Below, in pieces: positions 1 through 9,882 of a stretch of DNA of 64,000 nt. Made by a program: the position numbers and the translations under genes. Source of the DNA: Thecaphora thlaspeos (taxonomy: Eukaryota; Basidiomycota; Ustilaginomycetes; Urocystidales; Glomosporiaceae); the NCBI GenBank assembly GCA_900291925.1, contig UWYS01000003.1:124001-188000 (forward strand), in the 5' to 3' direction. Below the pieces are notes generated by a model that was not told where the DNA came from, searched no databases, and saw only the letters and a list, made by a program, of their open reading frames with translations. Within the stretch, counting starts at the first letter, position 1, and each line of letters begins with the position of its first letter.

Positions 1-1718
1 AAGGGACACGTGCGTGTGTGTGCGCGTGCCAGTCTTGCCGCGCCGTACATACGATGCCAGTCCCCACCGTCAGCCTGCGAGCCTGCCCGCATACTCTGTA
101 CCTGCCGGGTCGTGTTTGTTCAAGAGTGGACAATCCGAGAGCGAGTCCGAGGAAGAAAGAGATGGACAGGGCCATGTTGCAGAGAGAGTACTGTAGCACC
201 GGCAAGTCATGCTCGACCTACCGCAGCTACGTACGCCCCATTGGACCTGCGGATACGACCGCTTTGCGGCGGTTCCTGGAGTTGCGTTCTCCGGAGTGAC
301 TCGAGGACTACTCTACTTTTGGACTGGGACCTTCCAGACGGCTCCGCCGGGCCGTCTGGCATGCGCTTGAAACTGGGCTAGCGCTGCGTCGTGAGTACAG
401 GAGGGAGATAGTTACAGTAGTTAACTAGAGCTGATGTTAAAGATCTCCTGCGGACCTGGCGAAGCGTGAAGGGCGCTGCTAGAAACGCCGTATGCCTTGT
501 TCCGAAGCAGACAGGGAGGAGAGGGGGGGAAAAGCAAGCTAGGTTTTTGCTGTGCCGCCCTGCCCTGCTGCCTGGCCCCTTCCCTACCTCATGAGCATGT
601 GGTCGCGCCCTGCTGCCTGAATTAAAAAGCTGTAGGTTTGCGGATTTTCCGTGTTTCGTCTGACTACAACCAGAGAGGTCTCTCGACTAAAGGGTCAGAA
701 ATCTGAGAAAGTAACTAACCTAATGCCCAGCAAAGCCAGGGAGGCGACGGCGGCCGGCCGGCCAGCCGGCATTGAACCGAGTGGGCGGCGGGGGGCTGGG
801 GGGCTGAAGCCAAGAGCCAAAGCCAAGGCTGTCACAGCCCAACACGCAGTTCCGGCCGCTTGGCCGCTTGGCCACTTAGGCGTGCCAGCGAGGCCTAGGC
901 CGCGCGCCTGCCTCTTTCTCTGCCGCACCCACCCCGTCCCTCTCTCACCTGGCTGACCGCGTACTCTCCCCCTTTCTGGCTCTCTCTCCCTCTCTCTGCG
1001 CCCGCCTTTGTTGGTTGGCCAAGCCGATAGAGCTCCGACCGGAGCTCCGTTTCGCCCAGCCTCGCCTCTCGCCTCCTCATCCTCCTCATCCTCCTCATCG
1101 ATCGGCCAAACCGCTCGTCGTGGCCAGTCCTCCCCCTCCGCCTCCTCACTCCATCGTCCTCTCCCGCCCCTTCCTCCGTCACCCTGGTCCGTCTCATCTC
1201 GCCTCTGTCTTGGTCATCTCGACACCGTACCCCCTTCACCTCTCTCTTGTCCGTATCCTGCTCTCTCTTCCTTATTGCGGACAATTCTTTCCCCCACCTT
1301 CGCATTGACCTCTTCTCCCTCTTCTCGTCCTGGCGGCCACGCTTCGTCTCCAGCCGCTCTCACGGACAATCGCTCGAGTGCTCTCGCATCCAGCTCACGT
1401 TCAAAGATCCTCGCCCGCCTGGCTCGGTCTTCCTGAACGGCCTCCCTGATCATCCCTCGATTCCCGCAAGTGACCCATCTTCTGTCTTGCTCCCACAACA
1501 CTCGAGCACCGCCTCTCTGGCTGCTCCCGGGCCGTGTGGGTGATCTCTCCTCCTGCCCTCTGGTGAGGAGCGCTTGTTGCAGAACTGTCGGATCTCTTCT
1601 CCCCTTCGGTCACGCTCGAGCGGCATTGGCTTAGCGACTCTGGAAGCCGCCTCTCTGCGCGACAGCCCCGACTCGACCCCGACCCCGGTCCTTGGACCCA
1701 TCATAGCAGCAGCAAAAG
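1..1718. other. 5' flank and leader of the SUR1-like gene, no gene seen
   Basis: No convincing gene. The reading frames here are short and mutually overlapping. From about 890 to 1700 the plus strand is strongly C/T-rich, as is usual for promoters and leaders upstream of genes in this window. A 9-bp CCTCCTCAT unit is repeated three times at 1072-1098. The stretch is best read as promoter and 5' untranslated region of the gene starting at 1719; positions 1-600 show nothing recognisable. Confidence 0.5.
1072..1098 (+). repeat. 3 x 9-bp tandem repeat (CCTCCTCAT)
   Basis: Three perfect adjacent copies lie within the pyrimidine-rich leader of the SUR1-like gene. Likely a simple slippage product. 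Confidence 0.8.
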
Positions 1719-4514
1719 ATGCCGGTGTTCTGCTCGCGGAGGACGTCGACCATCCTCCTCACCCTGCTAGGCCTCGTCCTGGTGGGCACGGTCATTGTCC
1801 TCACCACCGCGACCGCCTACTTCAGCATCGACAAGAGCGCCTACATCCTCCCGGAAGAGCTCGGGACCTGGGACGAGATCCGTTTTGGCAGCTCGCCCGA
1901 CGGTCCCGACAGCTGGGCCGCCAGGATACCCTGGCTTGCCAAGCTCTACGCTCACGAAGCCGAAGCCCTGATCAATAATGGGTCCAAGATCGCCACCGCC
2001 ACCACCGCCACCGCCGCCTCGTCGCCCGCAGCGTCGGCTGCCCCCACGTGGAGGGACAACACACCCAAGCCTTACGATCCGGCCAATCCCCCAGAGAAGA
2101 TCCCGCGCATCATCCACCAGACCTGGAAGGACGAGCACCTCCCGCCGCGATGGCAGTCGGTCCGCGACGCCTGTGCCGCGATGCACCCAGATTAGTGAGT
2201 TGCAGTTGACCCCGCTCGGCCCCGCCTGCTCGCCACCTGTATCGTCCCCACTTCCTCCTCCCTTACCCTCCGGCTCCGGAATGGCACACCCAACCCGAGC
2301 ACGGTAGCTTCAGTGTCTGGACGCGCAGCCTCCTGACACCCTGTCCTTCCATCACTCCCGCCTTCGACCGGGCCACGCAGCACGTATATGCTCTGGACGG
2401 ACGCCGAATCGCGCAAGTTCATCGCGGAGCACTACAGCTGGTTTATCCCCGTCTTTGACGCCTACCCGTACCCGATCCAGCGCGCCGACGCGATCCGCTA
2501 CTTTGTCCTCCACCACTACGGCGGCATCTACATGGACCTCGATGTCGGCTGCAACCGGCGGCTCGACCCGCTCCTCCGCTTCGAAATTATCCTGCCCGAG
2601 ACGCGGCCGATCGGCGTCAGCAACGATATCATGCTCGCCCAGCAGGGTCACCCGTTCATGGACCAGGTCATTCACAACCTCGTCACCTTCAACCACCAGT
2701 ACCTGACAAATTACCCGACGGTCATGTTCTCGACAGGTCCGATGTTCCTCTCGGCCTCGTATGGCCTCTACGTCGACTCGCACGGCGCCGCGACACCCTC
2801 GACCCCGTCAAGCCCGAGCGCCGGCTATGCGGGGATCCGCATCCTCCCCAAGTCGCTGTACGGCAAGAACGCCAAGCCGGCCGACGTTCCCGACGCCTTC
2901 TTTGCCCACTTCTACGGGAGCAGCTGGCACTCGAACGACGCCGGCTTCCTCATCTTTCTACGCGACCACGGCCGGATGCTGATGTTTATCGGCGCATGTG
3001 TCGTCGGCTACGGCTTCTTCCGGACCATGGTGGCCAGCGCACTGTTCGGCCTCGGCAGCAAGGGCTCTTCGGACAGCCGCAGGCGCCGCTCGCGCTCACG
3101 CGGACGATGGATCGGGCTGCCCATCGGCACGAGCGGCGGGAGCGGGAGCGGTAGCTGCGTTGGCGGCAACGGGGCCAGCACCATCGGCCGCTACCGTTCG
3201 AAGCGGAGGTCCATCGCCGACGACCGGACGATGCCGCTCAAAGACCTGGCCGCCGGAGCCAGCAGCAGCAGCGCCACCCCGGGCGCCCGGCTTTCGATGC
3301 CGTCGAACCGCTCGCAGAAGCTCAGCCTGCCGCTGTTCCAGCTGCAGGAGCAGGAAGGCTCGAGCCGCGACGCTCCGCAGTCGGTCCTCGCCTGGATCGG
3401 CCAGACGCTCTCGCGGCCGTCGTCTCGCAACGAAGCAGCGGCAGATCCCGACGCGACCACCTCGACCGGACGGCCCACCTCGCCGCGGATCGGCAAGAAG
3501 GGCGGCGTACTCTACCTGCCGGCCTACTTTGTCAGCCGCGACGACTCGAGCTCGCAGCTTAGCCCGAGCTCCTCGATCAGCAGCGTGGCAGCCGGATGGC
3601 AGGCGAGTGGAAGCAACGGCGCGAGCAACCTGACCAGCTGGGCAGCTTCGCTCCTACCGGACTCTTGGAGCGGACCGTCGCCCGTCCCCTCACACGCTAG
3701 CCGGCTGTCGCGGGGCGCCGGCGAAGACATCGACCTCGAGAGCGTCGGCTCGGTATCCGGCGACGAGGGAGGGTACGGCGAGAGTCATCACCAGCGGTCC
3801 CGCTCCGCGACTAACGAGGCGTCTGTGCCACTGTTGCACAACGGATCGACCGCCTCGGCGGATGGGAGCAGCAGCGGCGGACGTTTTGCCCGGTCTTGGA
3901 CCACGGCCAACGCGAACGAGAAGCACCCCAGAGGCACCAGCTTTGCGGCACAGCAGCAGCAGGCGATGGCGTCGCCAGACTGCTACGATCGGTCCAATCC
4001 GCTCGACGAGGGCGAAAGTATCGTCGGGCCTAACGGCACGCTGCTGGCAGAGAAGCGGTCACCACCGGTGACGATGTCGGCCTCGGGCGCGGTCAACTCT
4101 TCCACCACATCCCGACTGTTGCGCCGGCTGCCGAGCACGGGCGATTTCCACGCGGCCGAGGACACGCCGCTGGGCTCCTTTAACGTACCTCCGCCGCCGT
4201 ATCCGTACGGCGGCGCCGGTGCGGAACACGTCACCAGCGGCAGCGGCGGAGGCGGGGACAAGGCGGAGGCGGATCGGGCGACGGGGCCCGTCGGTGGCCT
4301 ACGTGCGCCCCAGCCGAAGCGTGCGATCGATGCGGAAGACATGGAGTCGGCCTGGGACGAGGAGGAGGAGGGCTGGAACGCGGAGATCGGCATGAGCAGC
4401 CAGGTCAGCAACGCTGCAGCAGCTGCATCGTCATCAGCGGCGGCGGCACGGCAGCCGACTGGGACGACACCGAATAGAGAAGCGGGGACCGACTCGTACC
4501 TCGAGAGGGTCTGA
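1719..4514 (+). CDS. SUR1: GT32 mannosyltransferase, MIPC synthase catalytic subunit (SUR1/CSG1-like)
   Basis: Exons 1719-2194 and 2381-4514 (GTGAGT...CAG intron of 186 bp) give 869 aa. The join restores the family motif ending in YMLWTD. Residues about 9-33 form an N-terminal membrane anchor. The GT32 core begins at IPRIIHQTW (about 128) and carries the DXD motif in GGIYMDLDVG (Asp211/Asp213), which binds the Mn-nucleotide sugar. A second hydrophobic segment lies at about 357-381. The yeast family transfers mannose from GDP-mannose to inositol phosphorylceramide in the Golgi, making MIPC. The start follows AGCAAAAG and is the first ATG ahead of the anchor. Unlike the roughly 380-residue yeast enzymes, this one has about 485 extra C-terminal residues, rich in Ser, Gly and Ala and probably cytosolic and disordered. 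The family is clear; exact substrate is inferred. Confidence 0.9.
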
Positions 4515-5257
4515 ACGGGGATCCCACTCGCTCGCTCACTGTCGCACGGCCCCTCAATCTAGAGGGAGAGGAAGAAGGGGCAACAGAGAGAGACTCTCTT
4601 CAAAGATAGGCCCGGTCCGTCCGTGCAGGTTACACGTACAGCATATACCCCGTTCGGCTCAAACCGACCCGTGTGGGTCGTCCCGACCCCCTTTCCCCGT
4701 CCCATTACTCTTCTCTCCTCTTTGCGTCGCACCTTTACCCCTCTTACTAACAGCCGGATCTTGTGGCGACCCGAGGGAACGGTTGTCAGAGCGATGAAAT
4801 GGAACCATCATTTATCTCTATTATTCTCGTCTTCCCGCGCGTGCGATGTTACGAGCCTTCGGATACGAAACTGCGCCGTCGGACTCGTCGCCGTATTGCT
4901 CTCTCTTGCGCCGGCGGAAATTGGTCGGAGGTCCAGGAGCAGGGAAGCGGCCTGTCTTGCATCGGCCTGCCCGATTGTTTTTCGTTGAAACGAGTCCGAT
5001 CTTGTTTTCGTGCAAGACGCATTTTGCAAAACGAAAATTTCGCTTACCCTTTGCTGACTCAAAGACGGAGGGACGAAAATCCATTGCCGCAGCACCCGCT
5101 CGCCCTGACCCACGCCAAGCGCAGAGGCCAGAGCGAGGGCAGACCAGGCAGGTGAGGCCGAGGGGCAGAGGGGGGAAGGCCTTTCGCCGCCCCTGCGACC
5201 CTTTCGACCTTTCACCACCACAAGTTCCACCACCTCATCCCGGTAGAATCCAGCAAG
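4515..5257. other. Spacer: SUR1-like 3' end and RPL29 promoter
   Basis: No coding signal. The first part is the expected 3' untranslated region of the upstream gene, with T/C-rich tracts around 4660-4745. The last 150 bp are pyrimidine-rich and lead into the RPL29 start at 5258, as expected for a ribosomal-protein promoter. No distinct operator or terminator could be named. Confidence 0.4.
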
Positions 5258-5684
5258 ATGTGAGTTATTGATGCGTCCCCCCGCCAGTCTCTCTAGCACG
5301 TCGGTCACGGACGATCAGATTGATAGTCTCGTCGACGACGGCTTCAACGACCCTTATCTCACCCCCATGGGAAGAACGGATCAAAGGAACCGATGTGGCT
5401 GGAAGAGATGGATGCTCAAGCGACTGGATATTTCGCTGACCTACGTCCTCTCTCCCCGTCGGGACGCTGTTGATGTGAACGACGTTTGTAGGGCCAAGTC
5501 TAAGAACTCGTCCCAGCACACGATGAGCCGCAAGGCCCACCGTAACGGCATCAAGAAGCCGAAGAGGTTGAGGCACCCCTCGATGCGCGGCGTCGACCCC
5601 AAGTTCGTCCGCAACCAGAGGTTCGCACAGCACGGCACCGAGAAGGTCAACAAGGAGGCCCGTCTCGCCAAGACCTCGGCCTAA
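5258..5684 (+). CDS. RPL29: 60S ribosomal protein L29 (eL29), start codon split by an intron
   Basis: Exon 1 contributes only AT (5258-5259). A 232-bp intron (5260-5491, GTGAGT...TTGTAG) follows, and exon 2 starts with the G that completes ATG, then GCC AAG TCT AAG. The product is 64 aa, beginning MAKSKN and carrying the L29 hallmark [12 protein letters not shown] and the [12 protein letters not shown] block. L29 is a small, very basic protein of the large cytosolic subunit. The length matches the fungal family (about 60-65 aa). Without splicing, the only in-frame ATG of exon 2 (MSRKAHRN) would lose the first 11 residues, including the conserved AKSKN start, so the split-start model is preferred. 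Translation strictly requires splicing in this model. Confidence 0.9.
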
Positions 5685-7431
5685 ATCCTCCCTGTCCTTC
5701 CTCGTCGACACGCAAACGAAGGCAGTCGGTCGTAGAGGAGATTGTGAGGTGATGGGAGTGGTAGATGGTCGGATTGGAGGGGCCAGTGGCAGTCGTTGGG
5801 AGGATACCGTGAAGAGTCGTGTGACGACGAGACGAAGGGCAGACGTGGATGCCGGAAGGATGACGGACGAATGAACATATGGCTGAAGTCAGTTCGCTAC
5901 GACGTCTGGACGGACCGCCATGCTGTCACCGCACAAACCGAACGGACCGCCAACCCGTCGTCTCGGCCGGGATTCGGCACATCCTACAGCCGCAGGACCA
6001 CCAGCTCTCCCGCTCCTCACTCGAGGAACCCGCCACACGAGATCTTCGCACCTCCCATGCCCTTCGACCTCAACTTCCCTTTTGTGTCCAAGCCATCATC
6101 ACCCGTCACATCACGCTCCTTTTGCACCGACACAAAATATGACGACGATCCCTCCCACTCGCATCTCCAGGAGGCAGTCTGACACTCGCATGCTCTACAC
6201 CACACCACACCTGTACCATCAACCCTATGGCCCAACCCTCTCCATCCCAATGCATGAAGTTCCCATCTCGAGAATCTCCCAGTGGGGATACAGAGAGCTT
6301 TGCAGGAGCGAGATACGCATACACAGACGCATGCTCCCATGCGCACGAAGAGGGTGTTGTGTAGATGGCCATGAGATGTACTGTGAAGAGTGTCACACTG
6401 TATCGGGCTCAAATGCGAGGCGACGAGGAGAGAAGCGAGCGCGCTAACCTGACACGCTATATCCAGGACGACTTGACGAAGTGCTGATATTCCGCTCCTG
6501 TTCTCCACATCACGACCTCTCGGTCGACTTTGTCGATGCGTATCTACATAGAACGGTGGCATACCTCACATCGTCCATTTCTGTGTCAAGAGCGCACCTT
6601 TCGTCGTCTCGTCTTTAACAACCCTTCGACACGCGTCCCTTGATACTGTGACCAGTGTTGCAGGGAAGATTGATATCCCATTCCTTCCTCCCAGCAAGTC
6701 ATCCAATGAGGCAAAAGTCACTCTTGCACTGACCGATCGTCGTATTCGGTACCGACCAATCGGTGCCACCCTTGTCGATCCTTTCCTCACCCACCTTTAC
6801 AATTTCACAATACCCCTTTTCCCCCCACCACCCACATCCGTCTCATCCGTCGATCTACATATATGGACAATGGTTAGCCTTGCTTTTCACACATCCATAA
6901 CGAATGGATGGAAAAGGTATGTTACAGTCGGAACAATGAAGGATTTTGCAGCGAACGTCCAGGACAAAATTACAAACATGGAAAATGCAAACAAAGACAT
7001 GCAGAGAGGGGTCAAGACGAAGCCAGGCGAGACTCGCAGAGATGGCAAAGATCCTCGCGGCGGCCTGCCCTTTGGTAGGTTTTGTGGGTTTTAGACAGGA
7101 CGACGCGCGGAATAGACGAGGTGGTCCGACTGGTGGGTCGTCGGACGCGAGAGAGAGAGAGAGAGAGTGGGGCAGATGGAGTCCGGGGCAAGGAAACAGG
7201 CGAGTGCAAGATAGAGTCCAGGGGAACGAAACGGGCGAGTGCAAGATGGGAAAGCGAAGTCGGAGAGTATGCGACGGTGACAATTGAGAAGGACCCTTGA
7301 TAGACGAGCAGGAGGAGAAGTGGCAGGTGGTAGGGAACGGTCGAAGGAATGAGGGAGCTGCCGATCCGCTTGAATCAGTGGTCCTAGTAATGGAGGCGGA
7401 AGCGGTGGCGATCGAGACGAGAGCGGATGGG
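5685..7431. other. Convergent spacer between RPL29 and the minus-strand hypothetical gene
   Basis: 1.75 kb with no supported gene. Reading frames are short and overlap on both strands. Sequence from about 6560 to 7000 is noticeably richer in A/T than the coding areas. A (GA)n run lies at 7149-7167. Both flanking genes end here, so it should contain two 3' untranslated regions. Confidence 0.4.
7149..7167 (+). repeat. GA dinucleotide microsatellite
   Basis: An uninterrupted GA run of about 19 bp sits in the 3' flank of the minus-strand hypothetical gene. Simple sequence; no function implied. Confidence 0.8.
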
Positions 7432-8229
7432 CTATATGAAGAGGCGGGAAGGCTGACGGTCCAGCGCGTCGGCTTGGTTGCTGTTGACGCCGCCGCCGCC
7501 GGTGGCCATCAGGATCGAGGGCAAGGCGGCGGCGCGGTCGATCTCGGCGTAGATGGGCGAGCCTTCCCACGCCGCCCGCTGCCAGTCCATTCCGTCGTTT
7601 TCAATGACATCGTCCAGCATCATGTCTTCCCGGGGCGCCGAGCGGGATGCCGTCAATCCGCCGACGGGCCCGATGTAGCCATGAACGGACGAATCGCGGC
7701 TTTGAATCACGGCGTGGTCGGGGCGGTTCCTGCGTATCGCAAAGGCGAGGGCCGAGCCCGTGCCTGTGCCGTCGGTTGGTGGCGGTACGCCAGCGTAGCC
7801 ATAGCTACTCGAGGCTCCCGACGAAAGCATCGAGGACGGTGTGCCGCCCCAGCTCGTGGCTCTCGAGCCGGCGACGCTGCGATTGACGCTCCTAGTGGCG
7901 CCGCCTGGTTGTGCCGTGCTGGGCCTGCGCAGCGCCTCGCGGATACCGGCGCTGCGGGCCTCTTGGTAGTTTGGCAGCTTCTCTCCCTCGAGCCGCCACT
8001 CGCGCTCGGCCGTTTTTATGCGCTCGAGCTCGCGGTTATGGGCGATGAGGGCCTTTGCCTGGTTGCGGCTGAGCTTCTCGCCACGCTCGTTGACAGGGCG
8101 GCCGTAGGCGTCTGTGGGGAGGTCAGCATAGCCGTGCTTGCGAGACTTGCGGCGATAGTAGACGCGCGTCGATGCCTTCCAGCTTTCGACGGAGATAATC
8201 ACGACGATGGCAAAAACGGCGAGAGGCAT
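7432..8229 (-). CDS. Hypothetical single-pass membrane protein
   Basis: Unrecognised 265-aa product. The first ATG in the frame (8229) is followed at once by a hydrophobic stretch (MPLAVFAIVVIISV) and then a very basic segment (YYRRKSRKHG), as expected for an N-terminal anchor with a cytosolic tail. Residues about 60-95 are charged and probably helical (NRELERIKTAEREW); the remainder is Ser/Gly/Pro-rich and disordered. The frame stays open upstream of 8229 but without an ATG, so an upstream exon cannot be excluded. It lies divergent from the SWIM-RING gene across 1.65 kb. The single long frame with a sensible anchor supports a real gene; the function is unknown. Confidence 0.6.
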   Translation of the reverse strand: MPLAVFAIVVIISVESWKASTRVYYRRKSRKHGYADLPTDAYGRPVNERGEKLSRNQAKALIAHNRELERIKTAEREWRLEGEKLPNYQEARSAGIREALRRPSTAQPGGATRSVNRSVAGSRATSWGGTPSSMLSSGASSSYGYAGVPPPTDGTGTGSALAFAIRRNRPDHAVIQSRDSSVHGYIGPVGGLTASRSAPREDMMLDDVIENDGMDWQRAAWEGSPIYAEIDRAAALPSILMATGGGGVNSNQADALDRQPSRLFI

Positions 8230-9882
8230 ATCCTTGCTTGTGCGGATCTGCTGCGTTGCTGGTGTCGTGTACCGGCGGTTCCAACGGGGAAGACGAGGCG
8301 TGTCGTAGCGAGGTTTCGACGGGTGCGGCGGATGCGGGCGCACAAGGATGTGCGTTACAGATGTTAATGGTGGCGGTGGGGTTGAAGGAAGGTCGTGAAG
8401 GGTAGCGCAAGACGAGCTGGACGAGGGATGGATATCACGCTGAGGGTCCAGGGTCGCAGGTGGAAGGGCAAGGCGGGTGGGCGGAGTCTGCCGGCCTGGT
8501 CAGGTCAAGGCAAGGGGTTTTGGACAGTGCGCCTTGGTGGGTTTTGGCTAGTCTGAAGCTTGGCACAGCTTTGTTTCATGCGTGGGGCGGCGCATGAGGG
8601 AGAGGTTGGCAGATACAGTACATGCCGTGCTGCAAGAGAGTGTGTAGAGCACGGTCCTCTGGAAGATGAGAGCAGCCGTACGTCCGACTGCCTGGAGGGA
8701 GTAGGCTTGGTTGGTGGGAGATGCGGGGCGGAGTGAGGATGGGTGCGCTCGAGATGGCGATGGCTACGAGGGCGAGATTGGCGGTAGGGGGTGGATGATG
8801 GTGGGAAAGCGACAAGGAGGGCGGGCGGCAAGCAAGAGACCATCAAGGAAAGAATGGCTGCTAAGCATCTTGCCGGCTGGCCGGCAATGCCGCCCAAGGC
8901 GGAAGACCCGACGGCCTCAACAGAGAGCTCACGACGTCGTCACATCTCACGTATGTACATATCTTTCCTCGACGGCGGCCGATCCGCTGGCACTGGCTGG
9001 TCAGGAGGCCCCGTCTCCATAAGGTTTCACACGAGGATCGAGGGCGAGGTAGAGGCCGCGTCGGCTGCGCATCGCCTCGAGGGCCCGACCCTGAATAATC
9101 ACCCTGCAGCCGACGAAACCCTCGCTCGCTCCCCCTTTGCCCCCCACTTCCCTGCCTATCCTTGATTGCTTGGCTCTTTCTTGGTCTGCCTCCTCGCGCG
9201 TCTCGTCGGGGAGCATGCCGAAGGGGAAACCGTACGGCAACGACTCTCATCTGGCGTCGCGTCTCACGGTGATGGCACCTTCTTGCCTTCAAGGCGGTGT
9301 TGGCGGGGGAAAGCCGCAAGCAACGTCAACCTCGATCCGCGACAGAGCTGGTCGGCTGCTGCTGTCGCCGAGTCCGGCAGCGGCCCGGATCTCAAGATCC
9401 GTAGGTACGGCAACAGCGGCCACCCAATTATCTCCATAGCCGCTTCTTCAGCCCGCGGGAGCACAGAGAGATATGTAGGTCTTGAGTGGGTCGACGACGG
9501 TCGCTTGCCCTGCCTGTCGATCCGCGCAATCCAGCATCGCCCGACAAAGGGGACATACAGAAGGGCCAGTTCATTTGCGACCAGCGACAGACCAGCGAGC
9601 CGGGGAGAGTGTCTCTTTCGGCCGGGAAAACGGCCAGAGGACGAGGTGGGGCGCGGCTCGGCTCGGCTCAGCACTCGCTGGCACGCGTCGCGGCCAGGCG
9701 CGGCTGGCTGGCCCCGCCTTTTGCCACGAAGGCGCGCCCGCATCCGCCTTGTCGGCGAACCACGACCACCCCCACATTCCCGCCCCTGACCTCCTATCCT
9801 CGAGAAGCTTGGCAGAGAAACCTGTCCTTGATCCGCATTATTACCAGATCATACTCGAAGGCAGAGCGTTCACGCGGCAACC
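8230..9882. other. Divergent intergenic region, likely two promoters
   Basis: 1.65 kb between two divergent genes. Many overlapping frames on both strands were inspected; none shows a domain, a consistent codon pattern or a good start. It most likely holds the promoters and leaders of the hypothetical membrane protein (minus) and the SWIM-RING protein (plus). Confidence 0.4.

Noticed and set aside
5260..5491. Possible intronic snoRNA in RPL29
   Set aside because: Only near-matches to C (TGATGC, TGATGT) and a single CTGA were seen; no proper C/D spacing, terminal stem or guide element.
9543..9555. Pheromone-response-element-like word ACAAAGGGG upstream of the SWIM-RING gene
   Set aside because: The match to ACAAAGGGA is imperfect and isolated; similar words occur in coding DNA (about 34016).
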